Assembly (NCBI GenBank): GCA_963778375.1
Contig: CAVZTX010000028.1
Coordinates: 124,001 to 188,000 of the forward strand
Source of the DNA: CAVZTX01 sp963778375
GTDB lineage: Bacteria > Chloroflexota > Ktedonobacteria > Ktedonobacterales > Ktedonobacteraceae
Length of the DNA stretch: 64,000 nt
Direction of reading: 5' to 3'
The translations under genes were made by a program, and so were the position numbers. The notes beneath the pieces are model-generated. The model saw only the letters and a program-made list of their open reading frames with translations. It did no database searches and had not been told where the DNA came from. This document shows positions 53,169 to 62,918 of this stretch, in pieces; positions within the stretch are counted from its first letter, which is position 1, and each line of letters begins with the position of its first letter.

Positions 53169-55976
53169 GCGGTCAACCTCTCATTCAGTTCTTGTAAAAT
53201 TGTGGGGAGTTCGTTGCCGAAAAGCTGGTAGGCTTGGCCGAGGCCGCCTTTTTGGGTGAAGGGTTCGTAGTCGAAATCTTCCGTCTCGATGCTGAGGGAG
53301 GCGGCTATGTGGTTGCAGATGAGTTCGAGCCATTGTTGTTGTTCCGCGGTAAAGGGTTTGCCACGCCTTTGCTGCTGGTCTTCTAGCCAGGCTGGCGAAG
53401 CGGCGACGCACGGTTTCGGTATAGGGTTCGAGGACGACGGTGCTGTCTTTGTCGCGCTCTATAGCATAACGAACGAGTGAGACGAGGTCGGTTAGCAGAT
53501 GTTGCATGTTGGTGCTCCGGACACGCGAACGATCCAGGGTTTCGTAGGCTTGCCAGAGTTTGTCGGTTGAGAGTCCTAGTGGTGGCACTGCGATGGCGTC
53601 GGCAAGTTGCTTGATGTCCTCGAAACGTAAGGATGCGTGGCGTGGTTTGCTGTAGTATACCTGGATAGCGGTGATTTCGTCGCGGTGCTCGTCTAGAAAT
53701 TGGCGGAAGGTGGTGACGGTTTGCTTTGCTCTCTCTTCCGCCTGGATGTCCCAGCCGGTAGCGAGTACCCTGTCCTGACTCACTTCGTCTATTGTCTGCT
53801 CGTCGCGCTGCTGGGCCTGTACAAGGGCATCGCGCAGGTCGGGATTGTTAAAGGGCACTACCGCTTCACGTATGAGTCGTTTGGCGGCTGCCTGGACGAT
53901 AGGGTCGTTGGGATTGAGATATTCCTGGCCGGCTTCTTGCCTGGCTGCCTCAAGCTGCCTGTCGGGGTCGAGCGCCTCTACGAGGTGCGTGGCAAGTTCA
54001 CGTACGGAGTAGCCACCCAATTCTTCCTTGATTTTCTTTTCCTCTGCCTCTGTCATTCGGGTAGCGAGTCGGCCTAAGCGACCGATCAGGGTATAGAGTA
54101 GGTCTTCATCACGTTTCCACTTGCCCAGACCTACATCGGTGAGCACGGCTTTGAGGGGAAGAGAGCGTTTGCGCTCTAAGGATGGATCGTCGGTCTTGAG
54201 GCGTTCATAGACGCCAACGGCATCGATGAGCACGAAGTGGGTCTTGCTGGACGCGTCGGAGGTAACGGAACGGAACTCGGTATCGGAGATAGTGCGGGAG
54301 CCGCGCCCTTTCATTTGTTCAAAGAAGCCCTGGCTTTTGACGGAGCGCATGAACAGGAGCACTTCCAGGGGCTTGATGTCGGTTCCGGTCGAAATCATGT
54401 CGACGGTGACGGCGATACGCGGGTAGTAGCTGTTGCGGAAGGAGGCGATGAGGTCTTCTGGCTTAGAACCGGTCGTCTTGTAGGTGATTTTTTGCGCGAA
54501 ATCGTTGCCACGCGCAAACTCCTCACGCACGATTTTCACAATTTCCTCGGCATGACTGTCATCCTTGGCAAAGATCAGCGTTTTAGGTGCTTCTGTGCGG
54601 CCGGGGAAAATTTCGGTGAAGAGGGCATCTTTAAAGGTACGGATGACGGTACGTATCTGGTCGGGCGCTACTACGTCACGGTCAAGCTGGTTGGCCCCGT
54701 AGGTGAATTCGGTTTGCAAGGGTTCCCAACGCTTCGCACGCGTCTGACGATTGCGCTTGCCAACCTGGAAGCCAGACGGTATAGTGCTGCCTTTCTGGGT
54801 GATCTCCGTCTGAATGATGTAGACCTGGTAGTCTACGTTCACACCGTCTGCTACGGCACGCTCATGGCCGTATTCCATGACCAGGTTGCGGTTGAAAAAG
54901 CCGAAGGTCTGCTTGTTGGGTGTAGCGGTCAGGCCAACGATATAGGCATCGAAGTATTCCAGCACGCCGCGCCATTTATTGTAGATGCTGCGATGGCACT
55001 CATCGGTGATGATGATGTCAAAGGTTTCAATGGGCACGGCGGGGTTATAGTGAACCTCTTTGGGCGGCGAGCTATCAATTTCGGTGTCATCATCGAACTG
55101 CGAGCGTTCTTCCTCCAGGGGGTCAAGCTCTGGCTCGCCTGAAAGGATGGAGTAGAGGCGCTGGATGGTGGTGATGCAGACTTTGGCGACGGGGTCGATG
55201 GAGTTGCCTTGCAGGTGCTGGACGTTGTAGAGTTCGGTAAACTTGCGGCCATCGTCGGGCGTTACAAACTGCTTAAACTCATTGAGCGTCTGGCGTGCCA
55301 GATTGGCGCGATCTACCAGGAAGACAACGCGCTTCGCTCCACCAAACTTGATAAGGCGATAGATGCTGCTGACGGCGGTATAGGTTTTGCCGCTGCCGGT
55401 CGCCATCTGGATCAGCGCTCGGGGGCGGTTCTCGGCAAATGAGCGTTCCAGCTTGGTGATTGCCTCTATCTGACAATCACGCAGTCCCACTGTTGGTAAT
55501 GGTGGAAGACGGCGAAGGCGCGCACGAAGCGTTTGATTTTGCTCATTCGGAACATCTTCTGGGGCTTGCTCCAACCACGCGGCCAGCGTCTCGGGACGAT
55601 GAAAGGCGAAGACGAGGCGACTACGCGGTTCGGGATCGAGGTGGCTGGTAAAGTGGGTCTCGACGCCGGTTGTTTCATAGCTGAAGGGAAGGGGAAGACG
55701 GGCAGCGGGCAAGCCGTTTGGGAGCGATTTACGGTATTTAGCGCTCTGTTCTTCGACGCCGATGAGTGTCTCGCCGACCTTTTTTGCTTCAACGGTACCG
55801 ACTGCCTCTTCATCGATGAAAAGGAGGTAGTCGGCAGCGCCGGTTGACATGGAGAATTCGCGAATTGCTACGCCTCGCCTTGCTGCCAGGTTGAATCGGT
55901 CGCGATCCTGTACGGTCCAACCGGCTTGTTCGAGTAGATTGTCAATGACCTGGCGCGCGCTTTCTTCGGGCTTCAT
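53165..55976 (-). CDS. hsdR: Type I restriction endonuclease subunit R, frame broken by one base
   Basis: About 937 residues when joined. N-terminal nuclease core VGTVEAKKVG (D..ExK type), Walker A MATGSGKT, helicase motif II TDECHRS (DECH box), TATP motif III, and motif VI region EQMKGRGSRT; then an EcoEI-type C-terminal domain. It translocates DNA and cuts unmethylated targets with HsdM and HsdS. Near 53389 one extra base shifts the frame; without it the C-terminus reads FASWLEDQQQRRGKPFTAEQQQ and ends LQELNERLTA at TGA 53165, overlapping the hsdS GTG. GGAGGGAATGG precedes ATG 55976. With hsdS broken, restriction activity is doubtful. Confidence 0.88.
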
Positions 55977-56325
55977 CCATTCCCTCCCCTCGCTCCATCT
56001 GTATGTTGTGTATCTTTTTCGTGATATGCCTTGCTGAAACTCAGGATGAGTATAGCTTATTGAAAGGGCTTCAGCAAGCTATACAGACATTTTTCCTGAT
56101 TTAGGGTTTCTTTTTGATGGTTTTAGATGTGGAAAGGGGGGTTAGTAGTTTACGCGAGGGCAGGCACAAGGCACTGCCCCTACAGGATGACAAGCTTTAT
56201 CTCCAAATGTTTGGAGGGGTCGGACAACGGTGTACAAAACAGAACATTTGTGCTATGCTGCTTGAAGCAAAATATTTCTTGAGTTTTTACAGTGAGGAAT
56301 GCATCCTCAGAAGAGGGGAACAACT
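55977..56325. other. Divergent intergenic region with repeat
   Basis: Contains an 82-base repeat unit (56111-56192): TTTTTGATGGTTTTA, then GTGGAAAG, then CGCGAGGGCAGG..CTGCCCCTAC. The same compound unit occurs at 58711. No gene seen. Confidence 0.6.
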
Positions 56326-56844
56326 ATGACGACAACACAGGATCTCTCACTCACCACGTTCTACAAAGGCTGGGATAGGTTTCAGCACAATCTGGTCAAA
56401 ATCATCGCACCGCTTTCTCGCGAGCAGCTTGCATTACGTGCCGCATCGCATCACTGGACAATCGGCATGGTTGCACAACATATCATTGCCAACCGTGTCT
56501 GGTGGTTCCAGATGTGGATGGGCCAGGGTAGCCCGGAGCTTGCCCCCATCATGCGCTGGGACCCTGGTGATGTTGCGGAGCCAGCGGTGATTGAGGCCGC
56601 TGAACTGGTTGCCGGGCTGAATGACACCTGGCAGATGATTGCCGATGCACTTGCCCGCTGGACTCCCGCCGATCTTGGGTATGTTTTCTCACCTCCAGAA
56701 TCCTTGAGCGATGCAGAGAAAAGGTTTTTTGGGGAACTGACACGGCAGTGGATTATCTGGCATGTGCTCGAACATGAGATCCTCCACGGGGGCGAACTTT
56801 CTTTAGCCCTGGGCACGTATGGTCTAACCACTATCTATGGGTAA
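56326..56844 (+). CDS. DinB-family protein, second copy
   Basis: 172-residue DinB/YfiT-family four-helix protein, closely similar to the one at 47445-47957 along its whole length (shared HHW(S/T)IGMVAQHIIANRVWWFQ and GELTRQWIIWHV). Metal-ligand histidines are in VAQHIIANR and EHEILHGGE. Unlike the first copy it has its own good ribosome site (GAGGGG before ATG 56326) and no overlapping stub. An ATG 27 bases upstream is not used by homology. The two copies lie on either side of the hsdR/hsdS half of the R-M locus. Catalytic role unknown. Confidence 0.85.
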   Translation: MTTTQDLSLTTFYKGWDRFQHNLVKIIAPLSREQLALRAASHHWTIGMVAQHIIANRVWWFQMWMGQGSPELAPIMRWDPGDVAEPAVIEAAELVAGLNDTWQMIADALARWTPADLGYVFSPPESLSDAEKRFFGELTRQWIIWHVLEHEILHGGELSLALGTYGLTTIYG

Positions 56845-56899
56845 GGAAACCAACTATCTCGCGTTGCGGGGCGCCAAAGAACATGTACAGGAGTGAGCG

Positions 56900-58240
56900 A
56901 TGTCATCTCATGCATCCACACGAAGCCGAGTTGGTATTATTGGTGCTGGCATTGCCGGCAGCTCGGCTGCCTATTTCGTGCGACAGGAACTGGGGCCGGA
57001 GGTGGAGGTCGTGGTGTTTGAGCAGGCAGAGGACGTTGGGGGCCGCGTGCAAGAAAGAGAGATCGCAGGAGCGATGGTGGAACTTGGTGGCAGTATCTTC
57101 CATAGCAGCAACCGCTATCTCGTCCATTTTGTAGAGGTGCTTGGACTCCACCAGCAGCCGAGCGATGTGACGGAGACCTTTGGCATCTGGAACGGCACCT
57201 CGTTCGATCTAAAAAGTTCCCCTTCTGCTCTGCTCACGCAGCTCAAGAGCCTACTGCGATACGGTCTGACTCCGCTCCGTCTGCAAAGCGCGGTCAAGGA
57301 CATGGTCAAGCAGCTCACCAAGGTGTATGTCTCCCTGGATCAAGGGCAGGGCTTCCAAACACTCGAGGCATTGTTCATGGCTCTGAACCTGTATGCGCTG
57401 ACGCAGCAGTCGAGCTACGACTTCTTTCGTGCTCAAGGCACCTCAGAGCGCTTTCTCAGTGAGTTTGTGAATGGGGCCTCTCGTAACAACTATGGACAAG
57501 ACGCGCATCTCAACGCCTTAGTCAATCTAGTCTCACTGGCGGGAGCAGGCATGGCAGGAGGATATCTGTGCTCGGTACGCGAGGGCAATAGCCAGTTGTG
57601 CCAGGGATTGCTGCGCATCTCAGGAGCGAAGGTGAGGACGAACTGCCGCGTCAGTCAGATTGCTCGATTCTCAGAAGAGAACGAGGCAAGTTGGGAGCTG
57701 CTACTGGATAGTGGTGAGATAGAACGGTTCGATGCTGTGATCGTTGCAACTCCATTAGAAGGCGCAAACATCACTCTTCCAGAGAACGACTTGCCCGAAA
57801 CCGCCCGGATCAGGCGAACCTATCAGACCACGCATGTGACGCTGGTTGTGGGGCAAGTGAATCCGCTGTATTTTGCAGAAAAGACGCGCCAGGAGATCCC
57901 CAATTTCATCTTGACACGAGAGGACCCCGCTATCCCGTTCTCTTCCTTAGGGATCGTCGGGAACAAAGACCATCCGGCTCAGATTATATACAAACTCTTT
58001 TCACGCGAACCCGTCACCGACGACCTGCTCTCGGCACTGTTTGTTGAACAAAAGCAGGTCGAAAGATGGCAGTGGCAAGCCTATCCTATACTCGCACCGA
58101 TGTCACCCTGGCCGCCCTTTCAACTCAGCAGAGGGTTGTACTATGTCAATGCCATGGAATCGGCGGTCTCGACGATGGAAACCGAGGTGATCGCCAGCCA
58201 CAATGTGGTCAATCTGCTCATGCGAGAACGTCAGGGATGA
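56900..58240 (+). CDS. Prenylcysteine-oxidase-like FAD oxidoreductase
   Basis: 446-residue amine-oxidase-fold flavoprotein. The N-terminal FAD motif GIIGAGIAGSSAAY is followed by EQAEDVGGRVQ and ELGGSIFHSSNRY. The C-terminal half matches the prenylcysteine lyase domain, ending in AYPILAPMSPWPPFQL..YYVNAMESAVSTMETEVIASHNVVNLL, a strong signature. In animals the family frees cysteine from farnesylcysteine; bacterial members are of unknown substrate and may act on isoprenoid thioethers or amines. CAGGAG before ATG 56900, 55 bases after DinB, so co-transcription is likely. Confidence 0.8.
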   Translation: MSSHASTRSRVGIIGAGIAGSSAAYFVRQELGPEVEVVVFEQAEDVGGRVQEREIAGAMVELGGSIFHSSNRYLVHFVEVLGLHQQPSDVTETFGIWNGTSFDLKSSPSALLTQLKSLLRYGLTPLRLQSAVKDMVKQLTKVYVSLDQGQGFQTLEALFMALNLYALTQQSSYDFFRAQGTSERFLSEFVNGASRNNYGQDAHLNALVNLVSLAGAGMAGGYLCSVREGNSQLCQGLLRISGAKVRTNCRVSQIARFSEENEASWELLLDSGEIERFDAVIVATPLEGANITLPENDLPETARIRRTYQTTHVTLVVGQVNPLYFAEKTRQEIPNFILTREDPAIPFSSLGIVGNKDHPAQIIYKLFSREPVTDDLLSALFVEQKQVERWQWQAYPILAPMSPWPPFQLSRGLYYVNAMESAVSTMETEVIASHNVVNLLMRERQG

Positions 58241-58340
58241 GACGTTTCATTAGTGGATCTCTTGTACTTCGGGTGATGAAATAAGTGATATGATACAAGA
58301 GCTATATCTGATTTCCTGAGGATGATAAAGGGTCAGGGCT

Positions 58341-58667
58341 ATGAGCAATGAGGTAAAAAGCTATACAATCTACAATATCATGACCGGTCAGGCGGTGGCG
58401 AGAATTAGCTCGGAAGGAGTGGTCTCCGGTGAGGGCGATTCGGAAGCCGTGGCTGCATTGAGGGCACTGATGCAGCGAGATATTGTTATTCGGGAGCATC
58501 AAATCGATTATGATCCGCAGAATACGGATGAAGATTTTGATGCGTATCCTGAAGAGAATATGTGTTATTTTGGGCTTGTGACGCTGCGGCCGGGTGATCC
58601 CTCCTATCTAAAGGCGTTTCTTCATCGCCTCCCGTATGTCAGCCTTTATGAGGCGCGTCCTTCATAG
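58341..58667 (+). CDS. Hypothetical protein, 108 residues
   Basis: Not a recognised family. It is acidic (NTDEDFDAYPEENM), with a beta-rich opening (SYTIYNIMTGQAVARISSEG) and a helix EAVAALRALMQRDIVI. The pattern suggests a small globular alpha/beta protein. AGGG lies shortly before ATG 58341, and the gene is separated from the flavoprotein by about 100 bases. Codon use looks like its neighbours, so I believe it is real. Confidence 0.6.
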   Translation: MSNEVKSYTIYNIMTGQAVARISSEGVVSGEGDSEAVAALRALMQRDIVIREHQIDYDPQNTDEDFDAYPEENMCYFGLVTLRPGDPSYLKAFLHRLPYVSLYEARPS

Positions 58668-59044
58668 CACGCACCGCCTATTCGGATACATTTAACCTCG
58701 TTCAGCCTTCTTTTTGATGGTTTTACATGTGGAAAGATGGGGTTAGTTTACGCGAGGGCAGGCACAAGGCGCTGCCCCTACAGGGATGATAAAGCCAGAT
58801 CCTTCGCGAGGGCAGGCACAAGGCGCTGCCCCTACAGGGATGATAAGGCCAGATCCTTCGCGAGGGCAGGCACAAGGCGCTGCCCCTACAGGGTGTGTAC
58901 ATGGTGACTTGAGTCACGAGGAACGGGTGAATTCAGTCATAGACAGAATACGGGATCAGGTAGATATTACTCCTAGTAACTGAACAGATTTATTCTTCAT
59001 TCGTTTTGATTGGTAGAGAGAGTCTATACAACTAGGAGGAGGCA
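58668..59044. other. Intergenic region with tandem palindromic repeat
   Basis: Most of it is the repeat array at 58711-58893. The rest has no gene; AGGAGGAGG before ATG 59045 is the ribosome site of the next gene. Confidence 0.5.
58711..58893. repeat. Three 54-base tandem copies of a palindromic repeat
   Basis: CGCGAGGGCAGGCACAAGGC starts at 58751, 58805 and 58859, each with the CTGCCCCTACAGG end. Upstream TTTTTGATGGTTTTA (58711) matches the single copy at 56111. Units are near identical, with no unique spacers, so it is not CRISPR. Confidence 0.85.
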
Positions 59045-60328
59045 ATGTCGCAAACCTGTCCAAACTGTGGTACTGCTGTTCCCGCGGGACAGCGCTTTTG
59101 TAACAATTGTGGAACAAGTATGGAAGCTGTTGGGCCAGCCAGCCAGTATGGAGGGCCATCACAGGGATTTCCCCAGTCACAACCCCAGCAAACACCTTAT
59201 GCGCAACCGCAATATGGTCAACAACCCCAATACCAGCCAATCCAGCCTTATCAGCAAAATCAGGAACCGCAAAAGTCCAGTCCAATTGGGGAAGCGCTCG
59301 GAGCATTAGGTCTCCTATTCATGTTTCGGCGCTTTCGACCAGGTTATAGGCCACGTCGCCAGAGCAGTGGATGTTGCGGCTGTCTTGTCACACTTGTCAT
59401 ACTGCTCGTGATCCTGGGCATTCCTGGCTATGCTATCTACAGGGCCAATCCCAACGTCATCAACCAGATTAAAGCCCAGTTTCAACATTCAAGTACCGGC
59501 ACAGGCAACAGCTTCACTAACGGCAGCGGACCTACCACGCAGTCGCCCATTACAACCGTCAACATCAATCAGTCGGTGACTTACTCTGGTGTGAATATCA
59601 CTATCGAATCGGTGCAACAATCGACCGCTTTTCTTGATGATAGCAGCACCAGAACGAATGGGGCGATTCGCGTCAAGATCAAGGAGACGAACAACAGCGG
59701 CCAAAACGGTGGCTACTTCTACAACGACATAGCTCACCTGATTTTGCCGGATAAGAGCAGCGTCGCGCTGAGCAGTTCAATGCATTTCGATGCCCCTGCT
59801 ACTGGGATTGTGCGCGAAAACTGGCTGGATTTTGCCGCACCAACCAGTGACAAAATTGCTCAGATGACACTGATCTTAGGAACCTCTCAGGATGCGCAGA
59901 TCAACATACCATTAACGGGCAAAGCCAACCTGAGCGCGTTCCAGGACAAAAAGGTCAATCTGAATATGCCCATCAGCTATCAGGGTCTGAACTATACGCT
60001 GCAGTCCGCATCCGAGACTTTGAGTATCGCCGGCAAACAGGCCAACGCAGGTATGCGCTACGTCACTCTCGCGTTCAAAGTGGATGATTCCTCCTCCAAA
60101 GATGCTAACATTGGTTCGACGCAAGACTATATGCGCCTGAAGGCAGGTGGAATCACTAATTCGCCAGCGAATAGTACCCTGCCGATCTTCATAAAGGCGA
60201 ACACGAGTGGGGCAACCGGAACCGTTAGCTTCCTTATGCCGGAGAACAACACCGCGTATACCTTGATTTTTCTGGCAGTACAGGGCTACTCGAATGTGCA
60301 GATCAATACCGATTTTAAGATACAGTAG
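59045..60328 (+). CDS. Zinc-ribbon membrane protein with C-terminal beta domains
   Basis: 427-residue protein. Two CxxC pairs (CPNC..CNNC, residues 5-8 and 20-23) form a zinc ribbon. A Gln/Pro-rich linker follows, then a cysteine-rich GCCGC stretch and one membrane helix (about 118-138), and an exposed part of two similar beta domains (about 175-290 and 300-427), of the DUF4352-like immunoglobulin-like type. The order (zinc ribbon inside, beta domain outside) is common in Ktedonobacteria and Firmicutes membrane proteins, some of which sense or bind at the surface. No catalytic motif. Confidence 0.7.
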   Translation: MSQTCPNCGTAVPAGQRFCNNCGTSMEAVGPASQYGGPSQGFPQSQPQQTPYAQPQYGQQPQYQPIQPYQQNQEPQKSSPIGEALGALGLLFMFRRFRPGYRPRRQSSGCCGCLVTLVILLVILGIPGYAIYRANPNVINQIKAQFQHSSTGTGNSFTNGSGPTTQSPITTVNINQSVTYSGVNITIESVQQSTAFLDDSSTRTNGAIRVKIKETNNSGQNGGYFYNDIAHLILPDKSSVALSSSMHFDAPATGIVRENWLDFAAPTSDKIAQMTLILGTSQDAQINIPLTGKANLSAFQDKKVNLNMPISYQGLNYTLQSASETLSIAGKQANAGMRYVTLAFKVDDSSSKDANIGSTQDYMRLKAGGITNSPANSTLPIFIKANTSGATGTVSFLMPENNTAYTLIFLAVQGYSNVQINTDFKIQ

Positions 60329-60610
60329 TAGTCTACCGCCTTCATATGAGCGGATGGGAGCCTGACTGGAAGTCCCCAGACTTCCTTGCCCGCAAGGGAT
60401 CGCCACTACATTTCCCTCGTCAAATGAAGCTTGACGGAGCAGTAGTGGGTCAACTGGCAAATAGCTTGCAAAAAGAGAAGAGAAGTGGGCGCTGATGCAC
60501 TTTGCGTGAAAAACCTTGGTGAGGTACAATGGGTGAGGATGATATTCTGGCTGCCCGACTCCGAGCGAATTCCCCACAGAAGGTGAGCGGTTTCATAAGA
60601 GGAGGTGCGT

Positions 60611-61465
60611 ATGCGCTATGGCCTTGAGATCCCGAACGCAGGTGTCTGTGGCGACGCTCGTGTCCTCGCCGACCTCGCATACCTGGCAGAAGAGGCGGGA
60701 TGGGATGGCATCTTTCTCGAAGATTACATTGTGCATCACAGTGCCCATGATGCTCCCACGTATGATCCCTGGATCGCGCTTGCCGCCATGGCCGTCCGTA
60801 CGAAGCGCATCCGCCTTGGGACGACGGTCACGCCCTTGTCGCGTCGACGTCCCTGGAAACTGGCCCGCGAAACGGTCACACTGGATCATCTGTCTGACGG
60901 ACGCCTGATCCTGGGTGTTGGCTTAGGCGATGTGAATGATCCAGGCTTTGCCCAGGTAGGAGAAGTCACGGACGGCAGGCAACGTGCGAGCATACTGGAC
61001 GAGGCACTCGACATCCTGGTGGGATTGTGGAGCGGACAGTCATTTAGTTACCATGGCGAATACTACCAGATCCATGACGTGACGTTTTTGCCCATGCCCG
61101 TCCAAACGCCAAGGATCCCGATCTGGGTTGGTGGCAACTGGCCCCATAAAGGACCAATGCGGCGGGCGGCCCGCTTTGATGGCTTTTGTGGTGGCAAGGT
61201 GAACGATGGAACGGATTGGCTGCTCACGCCTGCTGAACTGCGAGAGCTGAAAGCAAGTATTGAAAGTCAGCGATCTGGGCTCACCCCCTTCGATATCGCG
61301 CTTGGAGGGGCCAAACGCAGCTCCGAACCTGAGCAAGAGCGAGCAACGATCAAGGCACTGGCTGAGGCCGGAGCCACGTGGTGGATGGAATATGTGACTC
61401 CGTCGAGGGGTGGACTCAATGCGATGCGCGCCCATATCAAAGGAGGACCACTGCGCATCGAGTAA
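60611..61465 (+). CDS. LLM-class flavin-dependent oxidoreductase
   Basis: 284-residue luciferase-like monooxygenase (bacterial luciferase fold, TIM barrel). Features: RYGLEIPN opening, FLEDYIVHH, the TKRIRLGTTVTPLSRRRPWKLARETVTLD loop common to F420- or FMN-dependent members, GVGLGD, and IPIWVGGNWPHK. Binds FMN or F420 and oxidises small organic substrates. ATG 60611 has AGAGGAGG five bases upstream and is preferred over a GTG two codons earlier. A second LLM gene of a different subgroup is at 61935, with an IS630 remnant between them. Confidence 0.85.
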   Translation: MRYGLEIPNAGVCGDARVLADLAYLAEEAGWDGIFLEDYIVHHSAHDAPTYDPWIALAAMAVRTKRIRLGTTVTPLSRRRPWKLARETVTLDHLSDGRLILGVGLGDVNDPGFAQVGEVTDGRQRASILDEALDILVGLWSGQSFSYHGEYYQIHDVTFLPMPVQTPRIPIWVGGNWPHKGPMRRAARFDGFCGGKVNDGTDWLLTPAELRELKASIESQRSGLTPFDIALGGAKRSSEPEQERATIKALAEAGATWWMEYVTPSRGGLNAMRAHIKGGPLRIE

Positions 61466-61497
61466 CAGAACCCTCTTTCCCTGTCTGCTTGCATGCC

Positions 61498-61853
61498 TCA
61501 AAGGGCAACAGAGTCGATTTGAGCATGGGGTGATGCCTCTCTACACGCCCGTGGGCGGCTCGTGGCTCAACATGGCCGAGCCGGTGCAACGCATCATTGT
61601 GCGACGGGCCCTGGCCGGTCAGCATCCCAAGAATGCTCAGCAAGTGATCGACTGGTTAGAGCAAACAGTGGACGGATGGAACACCAAACCCACGCCATTT
61701 GTCTGGAACGGCAAGCGACGCGAACGGGCTCGCCTGAGCCGGCAAGCGGCGCAGGAGCAGCCATTCGGGTTTGCAATCCAATTGCGAGTTGACCCAGTAG
61801 GGCATCTTTATAGTATTCTGCTGGTGAGTAGCTACCTACTCTCATGGGAATAG
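61498..61853 (+). pseudogene. IS630-type transposase C-terminal remnant
   Basis: The frame encodes YTPVGGSWLNMAE, RRALAGQHP, and WNTKPTPFVWNGKRRERAR, the final part of IS630-family transposases including the last catalytic Glu region (SWLNMAE). The N-terminal two-thirds with the first Asp residues and the helix-turn-helix are absent, and no inverted repeats are evident. A dead fragment inserted between two LLM genes. Confidence 0.7.
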
Positions 61854-61934
61854 AACATCTTGTGAACAGGTTCATACGACGCTGCACGGTAGCGCTTGAC
61901 AGTGTCACCTATTTTTAACTCTGGAGGAGAATAC

Positions 61935-62846
61935 ATGGAACTTGGAGTTGGACTTCCTACATCGACCCCGTACGCTTCAGTTGGGAGCATCCTACGCATT
62001 GCTGAGGAGGCTGAACGCCTGGGTTATAACTCGGTTTGGACTTATGAGCGGTTGTTGTACCCCATTGCAGGCACTACGAGGCCTGACGGGTCAACGCAGA
62101 TGCTGCCTGACTCCTACAAGTCAACCTATGAGCCAATTGAGACGCTCAGCTTTGTCGCGGCGCGCACACAACGCGTTAAGCTAGGCACAAGCATTGTCAA
62201 CGCGCCATTCCAGTCGCCGGTTCTGCTTGGACGGCGCTTCGCCACGCTCAACCGCTTGAGCAATGGACGGGCGATCGCCGGTCTTGGTCAGGGATGGATG
62301 CCAGAGGAGTTTGCGGTCTCCAATAGCTCGATCAAGGAGCGAGGTAAGCGGGTTGAAGAGTATATTGCGGCGCTGCGTGCTATCTGGGGACCTGATCCGG
62401 TCAGCTTTGAGGGCAGCTTCTATTCTATTCCTGCTTCGCTGATCAATCCCAAGCCGGTGCAGCAGGGTGGCATACCCATTCTGATGGGCTTCGGCACTCT
62501 CGCGGCTGTTAAGCGGGCGGCTCGCCTGGCCGACATCCTGAATCCCATCGCCTTTTCATTTGAGGCTCTGGAAGGTGCGGTCACAACCTTCCGTTCGGCT
62601 GCGGAGGAAGCGGGCCGTGATCCATCGAGTCTCAAGGTCTACGTACGAGCCAACGTGCCAATTACTGCAAGTGCACTTCCCGAAGATAAGCGGCCTTTCC
62701 TGGGTGGCTCACCTGGACAAATCGCAGAGGACCTTGCCCGCGTTGAGAAACTCCAGGTGGATGAAGTCTTCTTTTCGGATCAGGCTTCACGCACAGTAGA
62801 TGAAGCTGTGCAGCGTCTGGAAGAGATACAGGCTGCTGTGCGGTGA
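61935..62846 (+). CDS. LLM-class (F420-dependent type) oxidoreductase
   Basis: 303-residue luciferase-like oxidoreductase. LGVGLPTSTPYASVGSILRIAEEAERLGYNSVWTYERLL is typical of the F420-dependent subgroup, then TQRVKLGTSIVNAPFQSPVLLGRRFATL and GLGQGWMPEEF. The cofactor could be F420 or FMN; F420 biosynthesis genes are not in this window. ATG 61935 has GGAGGAG upstream, ruling out the in-frame ATG 39 bases earlier. It is convergent with the lipoprotein gene, with a hairpin between. Confidence 0.85.
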   Translation: MELGVGLPTSTPYASVGSILRIAEEAERLGYNSVWTYERLLYPIAGTTRPDGSTQMLPDSYKSTYEPIETLSFVAARTQRVKLGTSIVNAPFQSPVLLGRRFATLNRLSNGRAIAGLGQGWMPEEFAVSNSSIKERGKRVEEYIAALRAIWGPDPVSFEGSFYSIPASLINPKPVQQGGIPILMGFGTLAAVKRAARLADILNPIAFSFEALEGAVTTFRSAAEEAGRDPSSLKVYVRANVPITASALPEDKRPFLGGSPGQIAEDLARVEKLQVDEVFFSDQASRTVDEAVQRLEEIQAAVR

Positions 62847-62882
62847 TAATGTCTATACATCACATGGACAACAAAAATGGGA

Positions 62883-62905
62883 GAGCGTTTTTAGGAGGAA
62901 CGCTC
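62883..62905. terminator. Hairpin terminator between convergent genes
   Basis: GAGCGTT and AACGCTC pair perfectly over a nine-base loop containing T-run TTT and AGGAGG. Lies between the LLM gene and the lipoprotein gene; T-run is weak. Confidence 0.4.
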
Positions 62906-62918
62906 GAAACCTATATGA

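Noticed and set aside
54237..55142. 301-codon plus-strand frame
   Set aside because: Antisense shadow of hsdR, whose helicase motifs are clear on the other strand.
58751..58893. Possible CRISPR array
   Set aside because: Whole 54-base units repeat with no unique spacers, and no cas gene is present.
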